Shown piece after piece: positions 31,611-43,026 of a DNA stretch of 54,027 nt. Positions within the stretch are counted from its first letter, which is position 1. Each line of letters begins with the position of its first letter. The stretch lies in NCBI GenBank assembly GCA_015680685.1, contig MNCI01023368.1:67217-121243 (forward strand), read 5' to 3'. A program made the position numbers and the translations under genes. Under the pieces are notes generated by a model, which did no database searches, was not told the DNA's origin, and worked only from the letters and a program-made list of their open reading frames with translations. This DNA is from Gnetum montanum. Taxonomy: Eukaryota; Streptophyta; Gnetopsida; Gnetales; Gnetaceae.

Positions 31611-32448
31611 TGATAAGTGGCGAGGTACCCCTACACTCAACCATACAAATATGAGCATCTCATACGTGATCCAGTCGAACTCCAAGGACTAAGTGCTTAC
31701 GCACCTTAATGGAACACTCAAGGTTAATCAATCGTTGTCTTCCCAAACTTACTTGTATTGTCACGATTGTATGGTTAAGTAAGCTTGAGGTATATGATTT
31801 TTTATAACTTTTATATTTTTTATGTCTTATGCTAATAAAGGAAAGGGAAAGAGAACTAAGTGACTAACTTACATTAACTATTCATCAACTAAGTTCTAAT
31901 TGTTCCTAACACCAGTATCCGTTCCCACTTGCCATACACAACCTAAACCAGTGCAACACTGCTGGGATTACCAAACGCTAATTGTTACTGGGTTACCAAG
32001 CGCTCCAAGCATGCTCGAAGTGGTTGTACTGAGTGTACTTAACTAAGAGGATTGAAGGTTGAGAGAGAGATTAATTAACTAGGAAAGCATTAAACATTCA
32101 ATAATAATTAATTGCTAATTAGCTTAATTTGTATGCTGCAAGGTTTATCATAAAGTTCGTCTTTATTGCCGTACAAAAATGTGTGCTTAGGTACAAATTT
32201 CTCAAATAAAGATCCGTTCACTCTATGACTCCTACTGTGGGCACACAGAAATTATTCTAGCTCTAGAATGATAAAATTGCAAGAGTTTGGCTAAGGATCT
32301 AAGTCTAACTACCTTGAACAAAGGGCGCCACCTCTTATTTATAGAAGATGAGGTAGGGCGCGATATCGCGTGGCAGATGCGATATCACGTGTACACAATA
32401 TCGCGTGGTGGATGCGATATCGCTTGTACGCGATATCGCAGCTCATCA
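31611..32448 (-). repeat. 5' LTR of element C
   Basis: 838 bp, ends TGATAAG (plus reading; a decayed TGATGAG) and CTCATCA. U3 (32355-32440) has about five GATATCG-type palindromes, some decayed. TATA on the minus strand: CTATAAATAAG near 32345-32333. In the first 165 aligned bases I count about 12 differences from the 3' LTR, all transitions. Further in, the copies are more alike. Confidence 0.93.
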
Positions 32449-32453
32449 AATTC

Positions 32454-33170
32454 CAAATGATAAAGAATATGATCAATAATTCCATGCAACAGTTACTAAA
32501 TTGGTAGTTCCTCCTGGATTGTCTCACTTTGTTACACCAAGTAGAGCTCAATGTTAAGGATCTACAAATTGAAGATCTCAAAGAGTGCATAGAGTTGGTG
32601 AATCTACACTATGCCAACTTAGCCATGTTAATAGCAAGAAGACCTAGAATGGAATTAAAGTAGCAACTAGCCACAATGTATTCAATGTATGAAAAGAAGT
32701 TTTCAAACAGAAAGGATGCACAGTAAAAGTTGCATATTGCTAACTCAAAACTCAAGGTTGTCAAGGCCAATAACCATGAGCAAAAGGATGTTGTAGTAGA
32801 TTTGACTAGAATAATGAGTGATTACCAAGATTTGTAGAAACTAGCCAAAGCCTTTGAAGTTGAATGAACCCAGTTTGTATCATGATACATTAAAGCTAAT
32901 GAATTATTTTCTCAATTTAGGTGTCCTTGGAAAGTGTCTACTCTAGAAAATATTCAAAAAATGGCATGAACAATCAATGATCCTAGGGTAGAAGAGGAGA
33001 AATTTCTAGCATTGTTGAATCATTTTCATTTAAGGAAACTAATTGCACTAGGAAAGCAACCTCAAGAGCCACTAATGTAGCAAGAGTCACCACCACTAAG
33101 AACTACATGAAGATTTGCATCAGTAATGTTGAAGACTTCATCAAGCTTAATTCATTTTTTATTTTTTAAT
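32454..33170 (+). pseudogene. Unrecognised broken ORF of element G, right part
   Basis: Continuation of the preceding remnant beyond element C. Text such as LHIANSKLKVVKANNHEQKD and VDLTRIMSDYQD looks like a charged coiled coil, with stops every 20-40 codons. No catalytic motif is seen. Confidence 0.3.
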
Positions 33171-33366
33171 TGTTGTTAATGTTGTGAATCTTCCTTTACA
33201 TGATATTTTTTGTAACTTTCTCAAACAAAGATATGGCACTCAAAGTCAATCAATCATAATTGCTTACGTGTAGTATGTCATTGATTTTATATAACCCCAA
33301 AATTTTTAAAACTCTATCATCTTTTGTTTTAACTCAACTACAAATTTGCAATTAATTGTGGAGGTA

Positions 33367-34244
33367 TGATAAACTAAATTTTTTCATAATCATAATATCA
33401 TTACTATGATATCATAGCTGCAATATTATAGCTCTATCTATGATGTCATAGATGTGATGTAGTCGATCATGGTCATGCCTATAAATATGAGCCTACCATT
33501 GTGTCAAACTAACCTTTTGGTTCATCATGTATCCAAACTCTTACAATTTGTTTTCATGATTTTAGAGTTAGTAGTGAGTGCTCACAATATGGTGATTAAT
33601 AATTGTACAACATCGTCATCCAAGTGGAATGTACCTAGACACATTTTATGAATAAAATAAAGAATGAGATTGCTATTCATCATTGCAACATTTCACTTAG
33701 ATTAGATTTACTTTCCAATGTCATTTAATTTTCCATTGTCACGTATATTTTTAATGTTGATGGAATAAGGATGATTAGTTTTAAGTGCAATGTATAATCA
33801 TTTAGTAACCCAATAGTAGCTTTGCTTAATGTAGTCAATAATAGGGTTGCTTGATAATCCTGGTGGCAATTATACCAACCTAAGGTATGTATAGCAAATC
33901 AAGAATGGATGCTTATCGCTGTTAGGCTAGATTAACATTTCATTTGCATTACTCTTTAGTAAATAAAATGTATATTCACTTTACAATGTTTTACCTTAGT
34001 AAGTTAAGATCAAATCAACATCAATATATCATATGCCTTATTAAGAGTTAAATCTTCACTAACTCTAGTAAGAATACAATGACCGCAAACTTACTATTAA
34101 TATGCTAGTATATAATATTGTTCCATTGAACTTACTATTAATATGCTAGTATACAATATTGTTCCATCCACGAATTATGATTTGGTTATATGCAAACACT
34201 TGTGACTTGTATGGTGGTGCATTGGGAACACTCGTCGTTCATCA
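33367..34244 (+). repeat. 3' LTR of element G
   Basis: Begins TGATAAA after GGTA and ends TTCATCA. U3 has ATGATATCATAG and related palindromes (33400-33450), TATA CCTATAAATATG near 33478, and overlapping AATAAA words near 33650. Two near-identical 30-bp units with ACTTACTATTAATATGCTAG lie at about 34090 and 34131. Length is 878 bp. Confidence 0.8.
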
Positions 34245-35940
34245 CATAGTAATCACATAGTCATAATCACATAGCTATAAGATCTTTAAAAATATATTAT
34301 AAAATATCGTGAATAACATAATTAGCTATGCTTACCCACAAACTCAATCATGTCCAACTCTACGCACAAGCAAACATAATATAATACTATGAGGCCTTAT
34401 GGTGAGGGATTACTTAAGGCTTCATGTTGTGTCATGCCAAATGGGACAAAATCATAGAGCTAAAAAGTATAAATAAAGGTGAATTCCTTCCATTTGTATT
34501 TTTCCTTTAGCATTTGCGCATTGGATGAAGAAGCTTTTTCTTTACTTCATTTTGTATATGCATGTATTCAATCTTACTTGAGTTGAAGCTTTCCTAGCAT
34601 CAACCCCTCTTTTCCTACTCACATTCTTACAAGAATTAGCTCTCATAATTAAGCATCCCTCAACTCTTTTTTTTTTTTTTTTTTTTCAAATTCTGTCAAT
34701 GAATCCTAAAATTTCTCAAAATTAAGCTTTAAAACCCTTACATTTTCATAGCCCATTCTCTCATTCTATTGAGTTCTCTTAAGGCCATTAATGTTTTCCA
34801 TGTTTAAGCTTCATTTCTATGTTTAGTTTGAATGTTTTCTAGCATGCTTTGCTTAAGAATTTTTATGCATGCTTTCTTAATTTAAAGTTTCATGTTTATG
34901 TTGAAGAATTGATGTCAATTGAAGCATAGAAGTTCACATTCTTGAAAGGATTCATTTATATTCCTCCTCTAAGAATCATTGGCATTGAGGATTTTATGTT
35001 TTCTCATGTTTTAAAGTTGAGTTTCAATTTAATTTAGGTATATTAGAGCTTCGTTTTAAGGTTTCATTCCATTACCTTTTGTTAACATAAGTTTGAAATA
35101 ACTTTCATGTTGTAAGCCCATGAGGCATGATGGATTAGATGTGTTTTTATGTGCATGTTAGTTCTAAGTACTTTGTCTTACATTTTGACTTCATTCTTGA
35201 GGTGTGGTGTCTTGTTTCTCTCTTAAATTATAAAATGTTGAAGTACAAATAAAATTCCCTATATTTTATATAAAAGCATATTCAAATCCTCTTACATGCA
35301 ACAATCTAGTTCCTCCTACATTTTCCATAAAAAATCTAACCTTAATTAGTCCCAAAATTAGAAGTTTGAAATTGCAAGCCTAAGATTTTAGTACAATTGT
35401 GTAAACATGACCTAACTATGACCTACTCTTTCACTCATTGTCACCTTATGGTATTTTCTAAAGAAATTTGACTGTAACTTATGGCCTAGACAAATTTGGA
35501 CACCTCATAATTCACAGTGAATTTTCAACTATAATTGACTGTGACTTGCAATTTCACCAATATCATTTAAGTATCTATTTCTATGATTTGAAGGGAATAC
35601 CATGACCCGCAATTACCTTACAGTGCCTACCATGACTTGCACTGCAACCCATAGTCCATTCAAAGTTTGAGCAAAAACTTGATCGTGACCTAGCCACTAC
35701 TTGCAATTGAATTCTATTACCAACTCCAACCTTTCACCACCTTCAAAAAATTCTGTAAAGGACCTTTTTGTAGTTGCACCATTCCAACAAGTTGCATTTG
35801 GAACATTAAAGTATAATATAAACAAACTAAAAAAGAGAAAATATTTATGTTTCCATAAGAAAATGAAATACAAAGTTGAAGTATGCAATATATTCCAACC
35901 TACATTCCTTGTCAACTATATTTCAAACTTCATATCTAGT
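34245..35940. other. AT-rich spacer without supported gene
   Basis: An AATCACATAGT-like microrepeat (34245-34275) is followed by an LTR-like stretch with GTATAAATAAAG near 34470, a T run (34662-34686) and TTAAGTTT-rich DNA. Short open frames (for example 35701-36033) show no domain and run into the repeat at 35949. It may hold another old LTR, but I cannot define its ends. Confidence 0.4.
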
Positions 35941-35948
35941 ATCAATAG

Positions 35949-36550
35949 AACTCCAAGTGGCTTTCCAATCACATATGCTACACTACTTGTAATTGGAAGG
36001 CTAAAAATTCTAAATACTATACTTACAAACTAATAGAGCTTTACTTTGAATAAGAAATGAATGTGTTTCCTATGGTATGCATGTATATATATAGATTTGA
36101 AGATCAAAAGCATCAACACTATAAAAAAAATGTTTCAAAATATAGCATTAATGGTATATCATTAACACCATCGGTTAATGGTATACCATCAATGTTGTAC
36201 CTAAGGTTTTATTCTATTTGAATAGCAAACTTTTGAACTCATCTATTGTTTATTCTATTTGAATAGCAAACTTGTGAACTCATCTATTACAACTTCATAC
36301 ATGTAATAAAACTCCAAACTCACATATGCTACACTACTTGTAATTGGAAGGCTAAAAACTCTAAGCACTATACTTATAAACTAATAGACCTTTACTTTGA
36401 ATAAGAAATGCTTGTCTTTCCTATGGCATGCATGTATATATATAGATTTCAAGATTAGAGAAAATGTTTCAAAATATAACATTAATGGTATATTATCAAC
36501 ACCATATGTTAATGGTATACCATCAATGTTGTACCTAAAGTTTTATTCTA
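35949..36550. repeat. 351-bp-period direct duplication
   Basis: ACATATGCTACACTACTTGT starts at 35971 and again at 36322. Both copies continue through GGCTAAAAA, AATAGA-CTTTACTTTGAATA, GCATGTATATATATAGATTT, ATGTTTCAAAATATA, AATGGTATACCATCAATGTT and ACCTAA-GTTTTATTCTA. Between them a TTTATTCTATTTGAATAGCA unit is repeated twice (36208 and 36249). Each copy has a TTAATGGTATA...TATACCAT near-palindrome. Confidence 0.85.
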
Positions 36551-36744
36551 TGGTATATCATGCAAAGACATGAACCACTAGGTATTCTTCCCAATAACAT
36601 TGGTAAGTTTCTTAGTAATGTTTTCAAAATTTAAAGCATGCATATTTTCACAATTCAATACATCCAATTGGTTTACATGCATAATAAAATCTATAGAAAT
36701 CTTTATCCATTAATTTGATTGTCCAAGATATTTCAAAGTCACCT

Positions 36745-36810
36745 CTTGCTTGTTTCTTATAAGATAAAGTGCTTGTTTCTTATAAGATAAAGTGCTTGTT
36801 TCTTAAGTCA
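36745..36810. repeat. 25-bp tandem repeat
   Basis: GCTTGTTTCTTATAAGATAA with AGT between copies occurs twice in full and once in part. It is a simple slippage-type repeat with no gene attached. Confidence 0.8.
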
Positions 36811-39800
36811 TAAAACCTGATTTTAACTTCGCACAACCACTTAAAAAAAAAAGGTTAAAACTTTTGCTCATTTCCTAATATTCTCCACAGTCAACTTAAT
36901 GAAATAACCATTAAAGATAACCTTTAAGTAACTACCTTTATTTTGCATTCAGTTCTAAGATAGCATAACAATTCTCTTATAACAAGTTGTCTCCATAAAT
37001 TCTATCATATTATCTCATCTTTTCTAAATATTTCTTTAACCAACCCCTTCATAATCTTATCCAATCGTACAGTCCTTTTATTCTCACGTGCTTCCCTCAC
37101 CGTCACCTCCTGCTTGCAGAGTCTCCTACGTGACAGATTATGGACTGAAATGTTTTCTTCTATTGCCTCTTAACAAATTATGCGGCTAAACAGTGTTTTG
37201 AGCTACAACCTCTCATAGCCGAAAAATTTTTGATGTCAACATCCACTACTGAGGTATTCTGCATTTCATTTATGATTTCCGTTGCTGGTTTTGGTTTCGT
37301 AAAGCTTGTTCAGGCTCCACTCATTTTGAGAGATGAATTCCCCATACTTGTTTCCTTTTCTCTGCCTGTTCAGCTATATTTGCCAAAAACTTATTCTTCA
37401 GCCGTACTCGTGTTATTCGCAGTATTACTGTAATATTATCCCTTGTGTTCTCCCGTTTCCCTCCTATTCCTTCATCACCCTTGTCGTATCTTCCTGGTTC
37501 CGTTCCCACAGAACGATCTTCTCTCTTTGATATTCTCTTCGCTTTCCCGCAATAAATAAATCAATGCATGCTCTCACTGACTTTCTTACAATGATTGTAT
37601 GTTCTCCGTGTTGGTAAGCATCAATGACAAAGATGTCTATTCCTTTATCTGCCTTAAGCAACTGTTAATAAGATATTTATAATTTGCATTTCCTTTTAAC
37701 TAGTTAGCAAAAACTCGCCATGCTCTAAACACGGTTTTTGAACCCTACTAAATTTAAAAATATCAAATAAATATAAATTTGAAAATATCAAACACTAAAG
37801 CCAGACAAATGTAAGTACAGCATACAAAAACTACAGTAGGTACAGCATACCAAAGACTACAGCAGGATGCTGTATTAACCATTGTTTAACAATTTACCAG
37901 CTCAACATGATATCCTTGATCTTAAAACAGTCGCCAAAACAGGGCAAAGTTATGAATAAACATACCCTTTGCATTTTGTACATACTATAAATGAATCAAT
38001 TTTCAATTTGCGAAACAGTAAAATACAATAAACAAAAGAATATTACGACACATTTGACTCAACTCTTACAACGATGTTTGAGGCAATTCCCAAACAGAAT
38101 ACTATAAATATAACAAATCCAGTCTTCACTATGACACTGCCTATATCTTTTCGGAAGCCAAATGAGACTAGCAAAATTCTGCCACCTGCACCTTAAACAC
38201 TCCTCTGTCATCCATGCATATAAAGGCCCTTATGCTGCATGTATTGAAATAAAGGTTAATTCCAGGAATAAGTTTATAGAATATAATACTTATTTAGATG
38301 AAATTATTATCAACATATCATGGTGTCTTTATATCCCATCTATGATGTGCTGATGACGGTTAATGTAGGCAAAGAATTTGACAATGACATACTATTGCAG
38401 GCTTCTCAGATGAAACTATGATTAAACAAAAAACTGAACATACCATTAACTTTATAAACACTATCCGGGCATCCAACAGTTTTTAAACTAGCAATTCTTA
38501 GCCAAACCTAGTAACCAGAATTCCTAAGCACGGGCATATGTTAGTTCCTTAAGAGAAACAAAAACCATAAAACTAATCTCATAGCACATACAGGAAAGCA
38601 ACATGTTAAATAAAGTATTCAGTTTTTACTTTCTTCTATGCTAAAAGCAGAAAACAATGAAGGTTTCAATATACTGATATTCTCCATCCATTGATCTATT
38701 TTAATCCAACGGACATCACTAGATCTATAGTGATCAGGTCACCTAAAAGATAATTCCATTTACAGAAGAACAAACAAAACAACATATAAATTACCATCCA
38801 CATTCTTCTTCTTCTAGAGATATAACTAATCCATAGCCATATAAATATCTAAGCAAGGGTTAAAATGCCTTATTTTCTGTCTCGATTATTAATGTCACCG
38901 GGTTGCAAGCTCTAATCATAGGTGGAATTCTCTTCAGAAGCTTATGCCAAAACATTTGCCCAATAGTTAGAATTGCCTGACAATATACTATTCTACCTTC
39001 AGAAACCTTAATATACTGACATACAAAGTGAAACTAAACATTATGTCCAAACTTTAGCAAGAATAATACAGGTTTACTGTTTCTGTTTTCCCCTCTTCTT
39101 GCTTTCACTGACAAAAGCTGGGTTGTAATAAAATTTGAGAAACATCAAAGATATAAGACTGGTTGAAACCAAAGATCTTCCTGAAGCAATGAAACAAATT
39201 CTTGAGAGAAGGCATGCACAGTTCTTTTTCTCTTTTTTTCTTTTTTTGCCCCTTGTTTTTTTTTTTTTTTCTATGTTAACAATTAGCCAATTACACAAGT
39301 ACTACAGGACATCACCTGTACTATTGTTGGATTTAGTATGCAGTCATGCAGTCCCACTCACTATAATTCACAGAATGGCATTCGACCCCCTGTACTGCCC
39401 ATTAGTTACGGATAACAAAGTCGCATGTGGTTAATAACATTGGTTGTTGGCTTGTGATATAAAAATATAAACCAGAAGAGCATTCCGATAGTATCTATTG
39501 AATAGCTAGGATGCAAACACTGGATGTAAGCTGGGCCTAAGTTCTGAGCCACATTACGTTCATATTTATTTGTGTTATAAAATTGGCTCCCGTAGAGTGT
39601 TACCATCGAAATATTATTTAGCATTACAGGATCGGGTCCTTGCGCTGGCTGATTGAACTCTCGGCCAAAACAAGATTCAAACAATACATTTATAATCAAG
39701 TTCTTTTACAGGGAAAATCTAAAAAGCACTTCATTTATGATGCTGCTTGACAGAACTCATCTGAAAAGCGTTTTCTAAAAGCCAACAGTTGATTCAGTTA

Positions 39801-39900
39801 GAAATTCACAAATAAAGGAAAAGTAACTGTGAATTGAATAAACACGCTAGTGATGCTTCAACAAAATCACACACCCTGACTTTATACCTATTCGGAGAAA
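36811..39900. other. Intergenic stretch downstream of the TPR-PB1 gene
   Basis: No gene or known transposon is recognised. A moderately GC-richer part (37060-37660) has overlapping open frames of 60-67 codons on both strands without known motifs. T-rich runs occur at 39222-39275. The right end probably includes the 3' UTR of the neighbouring gene. Confidence 0.4.
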
Positions 39901-39910
39901 GCGCGTATGG

Positions 39911-39916
39911 TTTATT
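39911..39916 (-). terminator. Possible polyadenylation signal of the TPR-PB1 gene
   Basis: AATAAA on the minus strand about 257 bases past the stop codon at 40173. Plant signals are loose, so this is a candidate only. Confidence 0.3.
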
Positions 39917-40172
39917 CTATGAGAGAAGGGATAGAATGAAATGTCGCAAACAGTGTAGTAAAATGGCATTGCAGCTGACTTTAGCGGACTTGCTATTTTA
40001 TATAGAGATGCAAGAGCAACGGAACTACATCATTCCAATTTCCCAAGAGCCAAAAACTGGACGACATTGGCGTACCTTTTCCGTCCGCCCATGTTTTACC
40101 CGGACAGGACCAAGTGTGCTGACCGTTTACAGTAACCTATTTGCATGGCTCTGAAGACGACAAGAAGATTAG

Positions 40173-43026
40173 TCAATGGCACGCAATTTGCATATGTTCC
40201 AATATTTGATGGAGTCTGGGAACCTTCCTCCGAAACAAGGGTTCCAGTCTAAACGATGAGCACTTTTTAACAAACCTTTTGGCCTCGCACATTTCGTTCC
40301 ATGCTTGCACTATCTCATCAATGTTATATTCTAACCCTGAAGACATTACAAAACAAAAGTCAAGTACTGTTTTTAACAATTTGCAAATTATATTTCCGCA
40401 AGGAAGAAAGAAGAAGGAAAGAACCCCAGGTACCTTCCCGGGAGCCTGCATTGGAAGGATGGTTCTTCACAACAACTGCAACATCGGTGGCAGAAGCGCC
40501 TGCAATTTTGAAGCGCTCCACGGCGGCATCCAAGTGCTCCTTCCAAGATGCAATACCCAACTTGAACTCTATATGAGAACGCTCGAACAGAACATTGCCC
40601 CAGAACAGATTAATCTGGGATCTCATCACAGCAGCATTCTCCACGACCTCGGTAATGGTCTGTATGCCGTGCTCATCATCTGAGTCATACGACGACGACT
40701 CCTTCCTGTTTTTGCCTCCTCTGTAAGGCCTTGCCAGTTCCCTCAAACGCTCCTGCTCTAATTTCTCCCACATCTGGATTCCTATCTTGATCTTCTCCTC
40801 GGCGGAATGAAAATACTCTAGGGTTTCAGAGGGATCCCAGGATTCCAGATCCGCGTTCGTAGCAACGGCCAGAGACCAACTGAGCTTTGCGCTCTCAAAC
40901 AGCTGCTGGCCCAGGGCCAGAAGCCCCTCGTAGAAATCCGGCTTAATCCATAAAGCTTCCTCGTATCTTCGCCCGGCATTGTCGTACTCCTGCTGAGCCC
41001 AAGCAGAAGCTTTCTGCAACAAAGAGAGAAGATCATCTTTGCTACAAGTCTGGTGGAGAGGGATCCTCTTTGTCGCTGCGCACATGTGAACGTTTCCGAG
41101 ATTGAAGAGAGCCAACGCTGCAATCTCTTGAAACTTGCTCTCTGCCATCTCGAACAGAGGCTGCGCGTCATCGCTCGTGGCGGTGTCCTCCAAGGCCTTC
41201 ACGCAGAACTCCATTCCTACCTCCTGCAAATTGATGTGCCCCTCCGGATCTATGCCCAAATGCGACTTAAAGAGCTCCATGAACTCCTGTACCCATCTAT
41301 CCACATCCACATCGGATGCCGCCCTGCTGCCAACCGTCGACGTCTCCTTCTGTTCCGATTTCTCCTTCTCCTCCTGGTTGTCGCAAAATTCCGATTGTTA
41401 CCATTTCATGAACAAAAATCATCATCTAGACATCTAGGCTTGTCGCAGACACGAAACAAGTAACATAATCCACGACGTAAACATTGGAACAGATATTAAT
41501 GAGTCTCGGCTTCAGTTTCATGAATCCAATAGATGGATAACGTCTTTATCACTCATTCTATGTGTATTTCCTCCGGTCTCCGAAGGGAAGAAACTAAGCT
41601 TCAATTTCAGTTTGATTAATCATTAAGATAAAACAAATTTTGAAAGCCGACTTAAGCGGCGACATCGAAATTTCGAAGGTTGCAGAGCAGATTCATAGCC
41701 GTGGAAGCAATTGACCTTGAAACAATACTTCACAAAATTCAACAAAAGCAATCAAAGGACCAAACATTAGGAACAATCAAGGACGGAAATCAGACTTAGG
41801 AGCTCAAAAACAAATCTGTCGAAAACTCGACAAAAGCTATCATATAAAGGACCAAACATTCTAAGCAATCAAGGACGGAAACCAGACTTGAAGAAGACCT
41901 CTCAAAGTAATCAAAGATCCATACAGTCCCCGGAAAAGACCACATTTTTCGTGCGATCGCCTAAAAATAATAGAAATCTAGCTTCTCAAATGTTGTCAAC
42001 GTAAAGACCTACCGCTCCAATCCACAGCATAGCTGACTTTCAAAAATAGTTTGAATTGCAATAACGGTAAGCATCTCAGTCCTCAGAACCAAATGATGCT
42101 CACAGAAATCACATCTATTGAAAAGAGGCAACTTCAGAATTCCAATAACGGAAGCCGGAAATAGCGGAAACACGTACCTCATCATGTTCCTTAGCATCGA
42201 AGGCAGAGGAATCAAAGAACGGATCATGCTTCGGATCCACCTCCACAACGTAGAGACGCAGAAAGTCACTGGCATCAATACAACACGACTCCTCCGCCAG
42301 ACGGAGCTCTTCGGTGCTAGTAATCGTGACGAGATCGCCCTCGGCATCTCTGTACTTGATCAAAACAGCAGCACCGCACGCAGGAAAGCGCTGCCGAACG
42401 ATTTTCCTCACATCCGCCAGCGACGAATCCGGCGCCATTTCCGCGAGCCGAATGTCATCATTATTGCAAACAAGCTTCAGCTTCCGCGAACGCCGAAGCG
42501 CGGCCGCGGAGGCCGTGCCAAGCTCCTCAATAATAAGAGCCTCCTTATCCTGCGTCGTATCCGAGACGTTCCCATGCCCTAGGGTTTGGCGCAAACGTGC
42601 GGCGGCTTCCAGAGCATGCTTATCGTTAGGGTTCGTACGAAGAACGACTTCCAAATCGGCAAGCGCGGCGTCGAGATGGCCGAGTGCCTCGCAAGCGCCA
42701 GCGCGGCGGAGCAGCGCCTTCTTGTAGCGCGGATTCAGCTGCAACGCCGCGGTGCACTCGCGCACGGCGCGTTCGTAATCTTCGGCGCCGTCGGCGCGGC
42801 GCATCAGACACAGCGCCATGTTAGTGTGCAGAAACACGGCGTCGGCATGGCCTTCCGGCAGGATTTTGAGAGCTTTGTTGTAGAGCTCCATGGCTCCGTT
42901 GAAGTCGGCCGCTTGAAAGCATGCGTTGCCTTCATCCTTCAGTTCTTGCGCTCGCTCCACGAATGCCGCGCTATCCGCGTCTGCAACTTGCCTCTGATTC
43001 TTCTTCTTCTTCCCGCTCTTCCCCAT
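40173..43026 (-). CDS. TPR-PB1 co-chaperone-like protein (Phox/CLMP1 family)
   Basis: Three exons fit one frame: 43026-42178, 41373-40434 and 40336-40173 (849+940+164 nt, 650 residues), with GT donors at 42177 and 40433 and AG acceptors before 41373 and 40336. The start [11 protein letters not shown] is the usual Lys-rich family start; an in-frame extension upstream is unlike the family. Residues 24-132 form three TPR units with all five clamp residues that bind EEVD tails of HSP90/HSP70: Lys30, Asn34, Asn69, Lys103, Arg107. Residues 179-263 are a PB1 domain with basic RKLKL and the acidic OPCA motif ([10 protein letters not shown]). A helical C-terminal half carries more TPR-like repeats (about 360-475), a Ser/Asp-rich loop (about 498-518) and the conserved end [19 protein letters not shown]. 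Family members act in the cytosol and at chloroplasts or membranes, as in chloroplast positioning. No defect is seen. Confidence 0.93.

Larger units (their letters stand above)
25236..32448 (-). mobile_element. Element C: complete non-autonomous gypsy element (7213 bp)
   Basis: Minus-strand order: 5' LTR (32448-31611), tRNA-Asp-type primer site (31609-31591), gag from 31465, zinc knuckle, protease (about 28870-28414), short linker, non-coding 3' region, polypurine tract, 3' LTR (26031-25236). It is flanked by AATTC duplications. Reverse transcriptase, RNase H and integrase, which B has between linker and 3' region, are absent, leaving a gag-protease element. By analogy with known RT-less gag-bearing LTR elements it would need enzymes in trans. 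Confidence 0.9.
22613..34244 (+). mobile_element. Element G: decayed gypsy-like element, split by C
   Basis: The 3' LTR (33367-34244) and polypurine tract GTGGAGGTA are clear. Internal DNA lies at about 22613-25235 and 32449-33366, joined across the AATTC target duplication of C. The internal part has coiled-coil-like, Lys/Glu-rich broken frames and no recognisable protease, RT or integrase. No 5' LTR or primer site is found, so the left limit is a guess. The LTR ends (TGATAAA...TTCATCA) relate it to the A-F family. Confidence 0.5.

Noticed and set aside
37060-37660. Possible small gene in a GC-richer patch
   Set aside because: Overlapping 60-67 codon frames on both strands, no motif, no splice support and no start context that stands out.
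40279-40683. A 134-codon plus-strand open frame
   Set aside because: It lies antisense to exon 2, intron 2 and part of exon 3 of the TPR-PB1 gene, with no recognisable motif.
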